Positions 23,745 to 37,200 of a DNA stretch of 64,000 nucleotides are shown here, one piece after another (the first letter of the stretch is position 1; the number at the start of each line of letters is the position of its first letter). The stretch comes from Adineta steineri (taxonomy: Eukaryota > Rotifera > Eurotatoria > Adinetida > Adinetidae): contig CAJNOI010000002.1 in the NCBI GenBank assembly GCA_905250115.1, positions 1,453,678-1,517,677 on the forward strand, written 5' to 3'. Below the pieces are notes generated by a model. That model saw only the letters and a list, made by a program, of their open reading frames with translations, made no database searches and was not told where the DNA came from. The position numbers and the translations under genes were made by a program.

Positions 23745-26636
23745 TTATATCTGTAAAATTGGATTTGGATCACAATGAAGAGCACGAATAACAATTGTTT
23801 GAAATTTTTCTAGGATTGTTGATACTCGTAAACGTGTCATATTTTCAAGTGACGCTATTTCTTCAAGATGATAAGTTCCATCAAGATATTTTATAATTCT
23901 ATATGAAATAAATAAATAAATATCAACCGATGAAAAATAAAACAAAAAATTTTACCGAAGAAAATCAGTAACTTCTTGTTCTTTTGCATCCTTAATAGCG
24001 AATGCAAGTCGACGGTGATATTCGGTTGATTCATTCGGTAATGCTTGTGTTATATGTGGAAGATAATGTAATATTTGTCGACTACCACGTCCTGTTACAA
24101 CACTACTATTTACTGATCCTGCAACAAATACATCATCATGACTAGTGCCTGTCATTGTTTTTAATGTGTCTGTTGATCTGGAATTATGAATAGATGAATA
24201 TGATAATGGATTTGTCATTGGAGATGAAGCTAAAAAATTTAGAAAAATAAATAAATAAATAAATTTTTTACTAGAAGAAGAAACTCAAAGGGCGTAACCA
24301 GGATTTCACCATCTAATTTTAATCAAAAGAATAAGCGAATCTCTTTTTCTCATATATTAAATAAAGAAGTAAATTTACAGCTATAATATTCTATACTTTC
24401 TTTCAATAAATCAAGTAGCAGCATCTATTTCTACAGACACAAAGCGTCACACAAAAGCAATATTTACAAAATGATAACAATCCCTTTACCCATATTATAT
24501 TCAAATCCATTTATGCTCAATATATTTTCTCGTATATCAATATTTTCACTAGTTAAGGAAAAACGTTCACTTTTGGATGCTACTCCAACAGCATCTGATG
24601 AATACTGATTACGCCGCTAGAAAAAAAGAAAAAGAAAAACATTTTGTCACTTACATAATGTTGGTAATTCAGACAAAAGTCTCACAAGTGGTGTACGTGT
24701 TCGAGGTAAACGTGTTAGTTTATATTCATTTGTAAAATCATTTCGATCATCATTTGGTAAAAGAAGATAATAATAATAATGAAGTTGTGTAAGAAGACGA
24801 TGACGAAGTAACCATTCAACACATTGAAAACGTCCTTGCTACAAAAAGATTTATATTAATTATTTGTTTTATATTATTTTCAAAAAATCTTACTAATTCA
24901 GATTCATTATCATTACGTACTAAATGATCATAGAATGTAACTGCATCAGAATATTCCGCTAATGCTTCTTGTAAAGTTGGATAGTTTGATGTATTCTGAA
25001 ATGTTTCTCTATAAAGTTTTGATAGAGATCCTTGTCTAATGAAGAGAAATTATATATATATAGAAAACAAAAGTATATATATATGTATACTTTGATATAT
25101 CAGCATCGGGTGAGATTATGTATATATTTTCATCATTAATAGGATACATAATTTTTGCTCGACCCCAATACAATAAATGAGATGCAAGACTATAAATCTA
25201 AAACAATTATTTATTTAGAAAGATTGAAAGTGTATATAGAAAAACTAACTTGAGATAGTGGTACACCGGTTTCAATCGATAAACGAGACATTGAATAAGA
25301 TGAACGAAGATGTCGAACAAGTGTAGTTAATGTAGATGAAGCATCCGCTGGTAGTGAATTAAGCAAAGCTGATGGATCAATTACAAGCAATAAACCATAA
25401 TAGGGTCTATAAAATATTTTTGAAAAACAAAATTCAGCAAATTCACTAAAAACTTACTTAAGATATTGTTCAGAATTTGAAAGAACTTTAAAAGCAAAAT
25501 CAATAGCTAATGGACAATTTAAAGCAATAGAACGATGTGGTAAACAACAAGAAACATTTAACCAATTATTAATTATAATATTTATTTCACCCGATGCTTG
25601 TAAACTAATGAAATAATTTAAGAAAATAATAATCTTTAAATCCTTTCTTACTCAGTATATATTTGTTTTAATGTAGCTGCTAGAGGACTTTGTTGAACCA
25701 TCGTCACGTAAAGTTTTTCTATGGTTTCTTTTGCTTTACCTTCTTCATTTTTGCGATTTACTAGTAATAAATTAAACAAAATTAAAAAAAAATATATATA
25801 TGTATATAATTTTTATACATGGATCAGCTGCATCAATGTCATATTGTTGAAGAACAGCTAATAATTTTGCATACTCTTCATTTAAATAATTAGCTCGTTG
25901 TTCTTCACAACGTATAGCTGTACCAATACGTTTACTCATTTCTTGATAAGATAATATAACAGATGGTTTAGCAATAGCCTAAATAACAAAATATTATTTC
26001 AATAGATAATAAGAGATTTCAATACTCGAAGAACAAAAAATACAGCAAATGATTTTAGATTTGTATTATTTTCCAAACTAAGTGTATGACCAACAAAAAC
26101 AACATCATCAACTTGTACTTCAACATGAGTTCCATATGAATTTGGACTAGTTAAAATTGAAAGTGTTGTATCATCAAAACTGAACAAAAAATAAATCTTA
26201 ATTTAAAAAAAAATAATATTCATTTATTTTGTATTACTTTCGAAATGTTTTTCGAGGTGCATCTTCATCTTTCGAACTAAATTAAATTTATATATAAATA
26301 GAATTCTATTATTCTTTTTTTTTTGTTGCATAATTTTACCTCGGTGGATCAAAATCTTTTGCAATAACAATTGAATAATAAGTATGAAAACTAACGGGTT
26401 CAGCTAGAGAAATAATCGATTTTTTTTTTAAAATAAAATATGAATTCATTATAATAATTACGCTCTCGTTTATCAGTATTTATTTGTTCGTATTTATATA
26501 GAAGTCTGTTTTTGTCATGAACACTTTGAACAACAAGTAGAACTGCAATAAGATCTTTTTCAAATTCCTTTTTACCAAAGAGAAAAATTTAATTAATAAA
26601 AATTAATAGCAATAGATAACATACTACGTAGTCCAT
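23745..26636 (-). CDS. NPRL3: GATOR1 complex subunit NPRL3
   Basis: NPRL3 together with NPRL2 and DEPDC5 forms GATOR1, the Rag GTPase-activating complex that turns off TORC1 on lysosomes when amino acids are scarce. About 13 exons run from 26636 to 23745. N-terminal longin-like parts include KDLIAVLLVV, LTSPNSYGTHVEVQVDDV, FVGHTLSLEN and KSFAVFFVLRA. The middle includes LLNSLPADAS, a strong family block, then QIYSLASHLLYWGRAKIMYP. The C-terminal winged-helix region has KYLDGTYHLEEIASLENM and ends HCDPNPILQI. The first coding exon appears to be only 9 nt (Met-Asp-Tyr) before an intron with a weak acceptor (GTAAAAAG), so the exact start is the least certain part. Confidence 0.9.
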
Positions 26637-27659
26637 TTTAATTGTGGCAATTTTGATATGTTCCTTTTTTTTATCTTAGATAGATAATTAATATAGCTTA
26701 CAGTAAAAATATAACTGAAGAAAAAAGAAAAGAAGATCAGCTGTTGTTTCAATGAGTTAAAATTTTATAGATATATAATATAAATTTATGTGTACAGCCA
26801 ACCACACTTTACTGTAATTAAAAGAGGGCGCTATATATCAAAAAAAAAGATGCTCGAGAATAAAAAATTTGTTTATAAATCTTGAAAAATTAAGCTAATC
26901 TACTATGATATATATCGACTGTAGGGAAATACAAAATCTTTTGGTATAATAATAGCACTTAAGATAATAACCGACCAGCAGGAGGGCATCATCTATTTCA
27001 TAGGCCATATTATTAATTTAGTGATTGAATTTACTCTATTAGAAAGGAATTCAATTTTACAAGGATCACTTATTTTAGCAAAACAATAGCTTACAAAAAT
27101 CGTGCATTAATCGATCTATTTCCTGATATACAATAATATTATTATATACTCAATTATTATATGACTAATGATTTGAAATAAATCAAAAGAGAAGAACAAC
27201 AACAACATATTACTAAATATGAGTACTGATAAGCCATTTTATCGGCTATTAGTAATTCAACAAAAACAAACATCTATATCTGCTCTGATATATTTTCGAG
27301 ATTAAGACAATAATATGATTAAAAAACAGTACGAATCTATTCATTCACGTTATTCTAATAGGTTTTTTTTATTAATTTTTAATTATCATATTTTTACAAA
27401 AAAAGAAAGAAAGAAACGTGCTTAAGATGGTTTAGGATCGGTTGCAATAGTTGAAATAATGGAGTGTTAGCAAAGGGAAAAAAAAAGATTTCGACACTAA
27501 AAAATAAAGGTAAAAAAATAATACAAAAAAAAAACTTATATCAACAAAACCACCAGAGTTGTTCACACTCATTGATTCGTTTAACTAAAGCTCATAATAT
27601 TATTCAGCTATATAATGATTAGTTTTTTTTTTATTTTGTTTCGTATTATTTTGATGCTT
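26637..27659. other. Intergenic region between AK5 and NPRL3
   Basis: One kilobase of AT-rich sequence with the NPRL3 promoter at its right end and AK5 3' flank at its left. A-rich runs and short simple repeats only. No gene was recognised. Confidence 0.5.
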
Positions 27660-30600
27660 TTAAGCAAGTTTATCAAGTACAGCACGTACTTCATTAAAAA
27701 CTTCATCCGGTGCTAATTCTGAATTGACCTATAAGAATTATAATTTAGAAAAAAAAACTAAATTAGAATGATATTTAATTGAAATACCTCAGCTAATTTG
27801 CCTTGTTTTTCATATAAATCTAAAACAGGTAATGTTTGATTGTGAAATGTTGTTAAACGATTCTTAATTGTTGCTTCATTATCATCAACTCGACCTGATG
27901 TTTGACCACGATGTAATAATCGTTTTGTCATGGTATCATCACCTGCTTTGACATAAAGAACAAGATTACATGGAGCAATCTAAATAAGAGAAAATAAGAT
28001 TAGATATCTGTAAGAAACTAATTGAATTATTATTAACTAATTCTTCAAATTTCTGAGCTTGTGGAACTTCACGTGGATATCCATCGATAAGAAAACCTTT
28101 TGATTTGTCAGCATTTTTAATCATATTTTCTTTGAGTAAATCGAGGACAACTTCCTGAAAGAACAAAAAAACAATTTTTTTTCTAAAGAAAATTTTAATT
28201 ATATAAATACCATTGGTACTAATTTGCCTTCTTTCATTAATGCATTGAGTTGTTCACCACGTTCACTTTTTGATTGAACAGCTTCGCGAAGAAGATCACT
28301 AGAGAGAAGAAGAAAAACAAAATAATACATAATTAATCAATTTTATTTCATACCCAGTACTTAAATGTGTATAACCATATTTTTGAACAATTCGTTCACA
28401 TTGTGTACCTTTACCGGATCCTGTAATCGAAATAAAAAACATTTTGTTTTTAATTAGTTAGAAAATAAGAACTAGTTAATATTACCTGGTCCGCCAACAA
28501 CAAAGATGATCTTTGAATTTTTTAGTTTATCTAATTCAGGTTTTCGTTCAATTACTAGGAAAGAAAAAACCAAGATTATTATTATTAATAATAATCGTTT
28601 CGTGTTTATGTAAGATCGAGGGTATAAACTATATAAACGTTAGAATACTGGATAAAAGTAATGTGATGGAAACAATTTTCGGGAATATGGTTTTGTTTCT
28701 CACCTTGTGTCATTTTTTTGCTGTATATTATACACTAGTATTACTGTTTAGTTGCCTCTCGAAAATAGTTCTTAGTACACGATGAGAACACGAAGAATAA
28801 GAAAGAAAAGAAGAAGACGAAGAAGAAAAAAAGTCGGTTATATGCGTATTTGGTACCACCCAAAAACAGAAGGGGAAGAAGAAGAGAAAAAAAAGAAGAC
28901 GATCGAAGAGGTAATAGTAAATGAGAAGAAAAGGCTATAACAGACCACGATGCTTCTTAAATAATATGTTATGGCAAACGAAGAAGAAATTATCGTAAGC
29001 ATAAATGTGCAAACCATCCTGTTTTCTACCCCACGAAGAAATAACCTTTCAATCATTTGCTTGATGCTTTTGTTTCTCATCATGTATATAACGAAAAAAA
29101 AACAAGAGCAACTAATGTTAATGTCACAATGACTTAGAAGATTTTACAGATAAGTGGTGTACAAATACATATATATAGATTGGGGAGATGTTTTTCGTAT
29201 TTTTTATCTATTAGGAGAAAATAGATTTATCTAAAAGGAGGCTTTTTCTGTCATAATAATTTGCTTGAATACGTCAGTAAACAACTATTGCTTTTTTTTA
29301 TCAAAAAACATGCTTTGAATAAACAATAGAGTAGCAAAAACTTGCATGTACGGCTTCATTTGATAAATCTTGATTATTATCAATATGAAATAAAATATTG
29401 TTTATTCAATGTACCATCTCATGTAGTCAAAAAAAGAAATTTTTTTATTGTTTACCTACTTCATGTTGTCCCATAAGCTGTTTTAATGCTTGTGATACAT
29501 CAGTAAAGACTTCATCTGGTTTTCGATTTGCATCAATAGTTACTAATTTTTTTTGATCTTTATAATGAGTTAAAACAGGTGTTGTTTCTTCATGAAATGT
29601 TGTTAAACGTTTTGTAATTGTTTCTCTATTATCATCAATTCGACCACTTGTTTCACCACGTTTTACTAATCGTTCAATCATAATATTATCTGGTACATCG
29701 AAATAAATGAAAATATCACATGGAACAACATCTTTTTCGAATTGAATGCCTATTAGAATTAAAAAGAAAATATTATTTAGTAAATTCATATTAGATATTA
29801 ATCAATAAATGAATCAGATATGAGCAATTAAGATTGAAGAAGAAGAATTAATTAAATACTTACGAAATCTTTTTTTTATTTACTACTGTAATAAACAGAA
29901 CTATAATTTTTAACAGATTAAAGAAGGAAAAGGAAATTTTTTTAGTTTTATTATTTTACCTTGATCAACTCGACGCGGAAATCCGTCTATCAAAAATCCG
30001 GAAGCTTTACTGGCTCTATTATAAATTGCATCTTTAAGTAGACCAAGAATATCTTCCTAAAAAAACAATGAACAAAAAAACATGATTGTTGTTTTTCTCT
30101 TCTGAATAATAATCTTGTATTTATATTACTGTAGAAATAAGTTTCCCTTGTGACATAACTTCATTAAAATAACGTCCTTTTTCTGTTGTTGAATCTTGTG
30201 CAGCTGCTCGGATTAAATCACCAGCTGATAAATGTGTAAAACCATATTTTTCAATCATTTTCTCACATTGTGTTCCTTTACCACTTCCTACAATAATGTG
30301 TATTTATATGAAAGTTATATTTTATTTTCTATACCTGGTCCACCACCGACAAACACTACTGGTTTGCCTTTAATCATATCTTTATTTTTATTTTCTTCAT
30401 GCTTAACCAGCTGTTGATCATGTGTTGCTGCTGGTGGTGGTTGACTTGTAAGTTTANNNNNNNNNNTCATGTGTTGCTGCTGGTGGTGGTTGACTTGTAA
30501 GTTTATGTTCTTCTGGTTTAACTGGCTGTTGATCATGTGTCGCTGGTGGTGGTGGTTGACTTGTAAGTTTATGTTCTTCAGGTTTAACTGGTTGATGATC

Positions 30601-31173
30601 ATCTTTTTTTTGTTGTTGATCATGTGTTGTTGTCGGTGGTTGATCTTTAGCTTTAGCGTCTTCATTCTTTCGTTGTTGTTGTTGATCAGGTGTTGGTGAT
30701 TGTGGTCGATCTTCGACTTTTGGTTTTTCTTCTTTTTTGCCAGCAGGTATAGAATCAAGTACAGGTGGTCGACTCATTACTTTTGGTACATTCGAAGTTG
30801 CTGGTAAATGATTTGCATCTGTTGAATTTTTCAATGGAGCCAAATTATTGTTCATTCCACCTTTTCGTGCAACAAATATATCCCATTTGATTTGTTGATT
30901 TCCATCTTTATACTATATAGAGATACAAAAATCTTTCTTATGAGTAATATTTTTGATATAAAACATACTTTTTGTAAAGAATTAACAATGAACTCAACAT
31001 GATCTTCGGGTTTATGAACCATAAGACCAGTGATTAATGCCTAAAGGGAATTAAAATATTTTCTAATGTCGAATTAATTTCAAATAATATACTTCGAATA
31101 ATTGAGGAATTTTTCGTTTTGAAATATAATCTTTTGCCAATTCAGTATTGGTATTTGTATGCATTTGACTCAT
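27660..31173 (-). CDS. AK5: Adenylate kinase 5, two kinase domains with docking-like N-terminus
   Basis: Interconverts adenine nucleotides (2 ADP to ATP + AMP). The AK5 type is cytosolic in vertebrates. Three parts are read from the ATG at 31173. First is a short RIIa/Dpy-30-like helix pair ([20 protein letters not shown]) as in vertebrate AK5, then [12 protein letters not shown] low-complexity Pro/Gln/Lys linker follows, with 22-residue repeats (about 30850-30370). Two complete kinase domains come next, each with [12 protein letters not shown], an intron falling inside the P-loop in both. Domain 1 has [10 protein letters not shown] and [11 protein letters not shown]; domain 2 has [10 protein letters not shown] and [11 protein letters not shown]. 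Stop TAA at 27660-27662. A ~890-bp intron (about 28560-29450) separates the domains and could host an internal promoter. A 10-N gap in the linker breaks the frame artificially. Confidence 0.92.
30381..30620. repeat. 66-bp minisatellite in the AK5 linker, with assembly gap
   Basis: Units of 66 bp (for example 30467-30532 and 30533-30598) encode 22 residues containing [20 protein letters not shown]. Ten Ns at 30457-30466 interrupt one unit. Comparing with the adjacent unit, 27 nt (or 27 plus whole units) should stand there, so the N count is nominal. Confidence 0.85.
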
Positions 31174-31683
31174 AATTGGAAAAAATTATTTGATTTTGTA
31201 AACAAAATAAAAAATAAAATCTAGAAATAAGACAATAGTACGATAGAAACTATGTTTCATGCTTTTTTTTGGTTGTATTTGCTGTATTTCTTTTTTTTTT
31301 GTTACATAGACCATATAGTACGACGAACGAATGAATACTAACTCACTCCTATTCTGCCCCATGAATGTTGCAGAAAGGACGAAGCATAAAAAAAAGACTG
31401 ACAGAAGAAAAAGAGAAGAAAATGCATTTGATCACCAGCATTACAACTGCTTCATCAGTTGACGTATAGGCTTTTTCACACACAAAAAAAAATATATAAG
31501 ACCATAAAGAAGGGACGAAAGGAAGAGCACATCGGAATGAAAGCAAGAAAGAAGGAAAAAAGTCTGACCCGCTATAATTGCACATAATACATCACGAGAA
31601 GACTAGATGTAAGAAACAAAAAATAAACAACAAAAAAACTATTGCTCTAGACGTAAAATAAATAAGCTTGCAAATATTTGTTT
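31174..31683. other. Intergenic region between AK5 and its paralogue
   Basis: 510 bp, AK5 promoter side, purine-rich in places. A 78-codon minus frame at 31349-31585 is low-complexity hydrophobic and not credible. No other feature is seen. Confidence 0.5.
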
Positions 31684-33563
31684 TCATATATGTTTGAGTA
31701 TATCCTTCTTGAGATCTTCATAAATTTCGTCGACTTCAACTAGACAATCGATCTATAATAAAAATTAAAAAATTAAATTTTATTAATTAGAATTCTTTCA
31801 ACTTACATAAATAGCTTTATTTTCTGCTTTAAATTTTTCAACAATACCATTTAATTCATCATCTTTTGTTTCTGTTTGATGTTCACCAATATAAATTAAT
31901 ACTGCACAAGGACCAATCTTAAAAGAAAATTTGTTGAAAAATAAATCGAGCGAAAATATTTTTACTTCATTTTGAAATTTTTGTAAATCATCGAACGATG
32001 TTGGAAAATGATCGATAACATAACCGGGACATACACTCATTGTTTCAATAATTGATGTTTTTAATTGATCAAAACGTGGTACTATTTCCTTAAAATCTCC
32101 ATAATGAATATGTTTAAATGAAAAATCTTCAGCAATACGTTCCGATAATGTATAAATAAATGAATTATTGCGTTCTTCGACATTTTCCACATTATTTATT
32201 TCGAATTCAATATCAAGTGATAAACGTTGACCAAGTTTAATATGATTATTTTCTTTAATTGGTAATTGATGATTGTCAATACAAAATATAATTGGTAAAT
32301 TAAAACTATTTGTTTTCGATTCAATTAATTCCGTATTTTTATTGCTAAATGTCTAAACATACAATGGCAAAACAAAACATGAATTATTTTCTTTTTTTTT
32401 TGTAAATAAAACTTACATTCAAAGGAAATATATCATCGGCAACACGAATTATATCTGCAAGTATAATATCTGAATCATTTTTTGAATTAATCTAAATAAA
32501 TCGAATTTATATTATGATAATAGATCGGAATTATTTTACTTGAACAAGATTTAAATTTCGATTTGACACTGTTAATCGATCGGTTGATAATACAATTGTT
32601 AGATCGATTCGTCCGAGCTATATATATATATGAAGAAATTTGTAGAAAAATATCGAAATATGATTAATATTACTTTTTCTTGCCATTTTTTATAAAAATG
32701 TTTTTCTTCAAGATGACCAGATATAATAAAACCTTGTGCATTTGAACGACGTTCTTCGATTGCATTTTGAATAGAATCATATCGATGTTCCTGTTTTTTA
32801 AGATCTTAATAAAATTAATTTTTTTTGCGAATTTTTCTTTAATTTAAGGAAACAAAAGTTGATTCTACCTATACTATCATCATAATCAATATTAGCAATA
32901 TCTTCAATTGATAAATATGTTATTTGATTATAACGTTCAATTAATCGTGCACATAATTGTGTTGAGCTTGATGCACCTAAATGATGAAAAGATGTTATTT
33001 ATTTATTTATTTATCTTCTTAAAACAAAACAAAAAATATTTACTTAGAATAAACATAATAGGCACATGTGTAGATAATTTTTTATTAGAATCAATCGGTG
33101 GTAATGTTGATGATTTCATTGCTGTTTTACGATCTAATGATTGACTTGTTTTCGATGATAGATTAGTAGGACGAACAGGTGGTAAGATTTTTTGTCGATT
33201 TCGATAATTCGATGGTTTCAATGGTAAGGCACCTTTTATATTACTTGTATTACTTACAAACAGATCCCAGCGAATACGACTTGAGGTATTTTGCACCTAG
33301 AAATTATGATTTAAAAATTAATAATAATAATAGAGAATATTCAAAAATTAAACCTTGTCTAAACATTCACGAATAAAAGCGATATGATCATCGGGTTTAT
33401 AAACCATTAGAGCTGTCATTATAGCCTGAAAAAAATCAAATAAAATATTTGTTATTTTAATACTATTAAAAATTTCTACCTCAAATAATTCATCAATTCC
33501 TTTTTTATTTATATAATTAATAGCATTTTGATTATTATAAATAGCATGTGGTCTCGACGCCAT
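31684..33563 (-). CDS. Degenerate AK5 paralogue lacking P-loops
   Basis: Same layout as AK5 and same intron positions at the start: docking-like domain (KGIDELFEAIMTALMVYKPD), then IRWDLFVSN, a Ser/Lys linker, and two adenylate-kinase-like folds. The kinase parts have lost their chemistry. Where AK5 reads [15 protein letters not shown], this protein reads IMFILSASSSTQ, without the glycine loop or the Walker lysine. [10 protein letters not shown] has become GFIISGHLEE in the first domain and GYVIDHFPTS in the second. No P-loop is visible in the second domain either. Exons remain open and splice sites are intact over about ten exons, ending KKDILKHI-TGA at 31684-31686, so it is a kept pseudo-kinase rather than an obvious pseudogene. 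The role is unknown; a scaffold or regulator of AK5 through the docking domain is conceivable. Confidence 0.78.
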
Positions 33564-33770
33564 AATTATTTTAAAATATACGCTTTATTAAGTTAATCTA
33601 ATTCTAAGAAATTAATTCGGTATTTGTTTTAATTAAGCTCTTTTTTCTAATGACTAGATCTAAAAAAAGAATACAAAAATTCTTTTCATAAATAAAATAA
33701 TTTTAATTTTTGTTGAAAAGAAAATCAAACATAAAATGAGAATAAAAACTTATCAAACATATTCCTATAA

Positions 33771-34104
33771 TTATTTATTATTATCATGCATTTGTATAAA
33801 AGTATCCCATCGAAGTGGTAATTTCTGTTGTTTCATCTAAAAAAAATACCACAATAAAAATAAATGAATTAAAAATTCATTATAAAACAAACTTTTGTTA
33901 AACTTTCAATAATAAAATCATAATGATCATCAGGTTCATTATTCATTATAGCAGCCATAAGTGCCTAGAATAAAAAGAACAAGAACTATTTCTTTTATTG
34001 AATAAAATTTTTACTTCAAATAATTGTGGAATTTGTCGTTCCGACATATAAAGTTTTTTCCGTTCACTAACTGGATCTTCACTTGTTTTTAATGCTGATG
34101 TCAT
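33771..34104 (-). CDS. Small protein with only the AK5-type docking domain
   Basis: Three exons encode 74 residues: the start MTSALKTSEDPV, then SERQIPQLFEALMAAIMNNE, DDHYDFIIESL, and LRWDTFIQMHDNNK before the stop at 33771-33773. This is the N-terminal module of the two downstream AK5-like genes without any kinase part. Both introns fall at the same codons and phase (after F-E, and before the basic/WD exon). RIIa/Dpy-30-type modules dimerise and bind amphipathic helices, so dimerisation with the AK5 copies is a reasonable guess. The ATG lies directly after CATTTTTAG, an acceptor-like site, which may receive a trans-spliced leader. It starts 194 bp from the CFAP47 stop on the same strand. Confidence 0.65.
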
Positions 34105-34298
34105 CTAAAAATGAGATTTGAAAAGAAAACTGTGATTAAAACAAAAGAAAAATATCTTAGTACAATCACAATGTTTTAGGATATGAAAAACAATAATTAT
34201 AAAACTTTAGAATTAACCTAAAGTAAAGTTTTATTCAATGGATATACATCACTGGAAAGGAAGACATATAGAGAATGAAAAAATAATAAAGTTCTTTT

Positions 34299-37200
34299 TA
34301 AACACTGGTTGTTTCATTTGTTTTTGTTAATACAGATGCACCTTTAATTGGTGACGATATCGCAGTTTGATGAAGTTGAAGATTTTCAAGAATAAAATTT
34401 CGTTTTTTTGTTCCGCGTCGATTAGCAATTTCTTCACTGTTAACAGAAGGAAGACTTGAATGAGTCTTTGGTGGTTCATATTGTGGTAATACTCCATGAA
34501 CAACATATTTCCATTGATTATCTTTTGCCTAGAAAATAAAGAAGAGTTCCATTTAAATTAATATAAAATGTCAGTAAATAGAATTGATAATCAATTGAAT
34601 ATAAATTAGTAAAATCAGATTTGACAATGAAAAAGAAATCTATTAGAGCATTTGATGTGATGTTTAGTAGCAATGTTATTGGTTGTATGTTCGCATATAC
34701 TATATTCGAAACATTGATGCTTTCAGCATCTTACATCTACGATAAATTCGTCAATTATCGGTTCCGTAACGTAATTCTTTTTTTCCGCCATATGCTTAAT
34801 GTTTTGTTATAGAAAGATAATCTCACAAAGTGATAAATCGGTTTTGAAATTAGATTTAGATTCTTTCAAGAATGGATGAAGTTTGGGATGATACGTGCTC
34901 ATAGACTTTTTTCCTAATTAAATTATATTCATTTAAATACGCTGATGACATTTTTGTATGATACTGAAATTTTTATACATAGAAATATTAGATGATAAAG
35001 TTAGAATATACTAAAAGTTTAGAAACCCATTATCTGAAATTTGGAATATCTGCTTTCAAAGAATTATATTTACTATTAGGTATCCTTATTTCATATTCTT
35101 AAAGTAGTACATTATAGCGGTTATTAGCAGAAAGAAGACAATAAATCAATAGAAGACTTTTTAACAGGAATATAAATTAACTCATATATATATATCCTGT
35201 AGTAAAATATTACATATGACGAGCATATATTAAGATTGAGCGGTTAGTAAAATATGATTGATAGATAAAGTATAAGTAGAATTACAATGAATAATTTAAT
35301 TATTCTACTCATGTATATAATAATCTATCAAAATTTTCTTTTAATCAATGAATCTTAAAACCATTTTTCGAATAACATATCGTTCAGATTTTTCAATTCT
35401 CAAATGATAAATATTCTTCTATTAATTTAAAATTTTTCTTTGTTTTACATACGTCAATAATTAACATTCCATGAAAAATTCGTCCATAAACAGTTGGACA
35501 AAATGATAATTTTAATAAAGTTCCATTTGAACTAGCTGGTAATAATTCTCCAGAATCTGGTGTTATACTAAATGATCGATCACTATTTGATGTAAAATAT
35601 GCTTGATATGCCATAGGTGAACTATTTTAATAAAAAGAAAATGATTTTCTCATAAATCAAAACTCATATTAATTAATCTACTTTGTTGGACTATATAAAC
35701 GGAAACCAACAGTTGATACTTTATTAAGACCAACAGCTTCAACTGTAATTTCATCATCGGGTGGTGCATCAAGTGTAGTAAAACGTATAGGATATTTTAA
35801 TTGTCCACCTGTTGCAAGTGTTAAAATAAGTACACAATCCATTCTATTAAAACAAAGACAATTCATTATTTAAATATCGAAAAAAATGAGATATTTTACG
35901 TAGTAAATTTTGTTGGTGTATAAACAATATTAAAACGAATAATATTTGTTTTTCCATTATCATTTTTACGAAGTTGAATACCAATTGAATTTTGAATAAA
36001 ATCTTGATTTGAACTATTTTCATTAAGAATTGTATAATTTTCAATAATAGTAGAATTTTTTTTCACTAAAAAATATAATTGAAAATTGTTAAGAAGTCAA
36101 AAAAAAATTTCTTATTTACTATTTATTTGTCGATCATCAAAACGAAATAATTCAGCATCTAATTCAAATTCAAGTTGTTCTTCAATTCGTTCCCCACATA
36201 TACATTCAATTATTTTCAATTCATTTTCAGTTTCTTCTCGTTGATGTATCCAGTCAAAAGCAATACCTTGTAATGGATATGTCCATGATAATTCTGATGC
36301 ATCAGTACTTGAAGAAAAAAAGAAATATTGATCAATAAAAACAAAATATGTTTTACCTGTCTGGTGACCAAGTTTTTCCTGGTGGTAATCTTCCAATAAT
36401 ACGTAATTGTGCATCATGTCGAGCTAAGATTTCTGGACAGAAAGCAATTGGAATAGGAAATTTTTCTCGTGGTCCTAATGATATATGTTCAAGTTTATCA
36501 AGTAAAATATGAAATGATTTATTGTTTCCTATAAACAATAAAGAAAAAAGATTTTCGTTTTTTGGAAAATTATAATTTTATTTTACCAGTTGATAGAGAT
36601 AGTTCACATCGAATAGGATGATTCGATGGATTTTGAAATCTAATGTCTGTTGTTGTACTAACACCAATTTCAGTTTTCATTATAATAGCAGATTGAAGTG
36701 TTTGTGGTTTTGTACCAACACCCTTAACATTGTATGTTAATGTACCAATCTAAAGTTAAATAAATATTATTGAATATAGATAACTAATAAAAATCAATGA
36801 TTTATTTAATCCTTATAGTACCAAGTGGGTCATTTTTCGAACAAGTGTAGGGGAAGGGTAAGATTGATTATATGATTATTAGTATGAGTAAATATAGGAT
36901 ATTTGTGAGCCATGATGGGAAAGAATAGAAAGCGACAATGATGGATGGAGGTTTGAAGAAGGAATGAAGAATGTTTTTAAGATAGTACATGTGATCATGT
37001 AGAAATTCTTTTGAAGAACTTAATCACGCAGTCGTACAAAATGTAAAAATGACTTAGTACTACAAGAATCATAAATTTCTCTTTAAATATCTATCAGATA
37101 ATAAGATATTCTTCAATTAGCAAAGATAAATAGCACAGCAAGATAAAGCATAATGTTACTTTTTCAGTATTTAAAACAGAATTTTTATTTGATTGCATCT

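Noticed and set aside
28838..29083. 81-codon minus frame in the AK5 inter-domain intron
   Set aside because: Low-complexity Ser/Phe-rich reading of a purine-rich tract; no conserved feature.
34621..34812. 63-codon plus frame in the last CFAP47 intron
   Set aside because: No signal peptide or motif, unlike the nested genes at 45 kb; likely chance.
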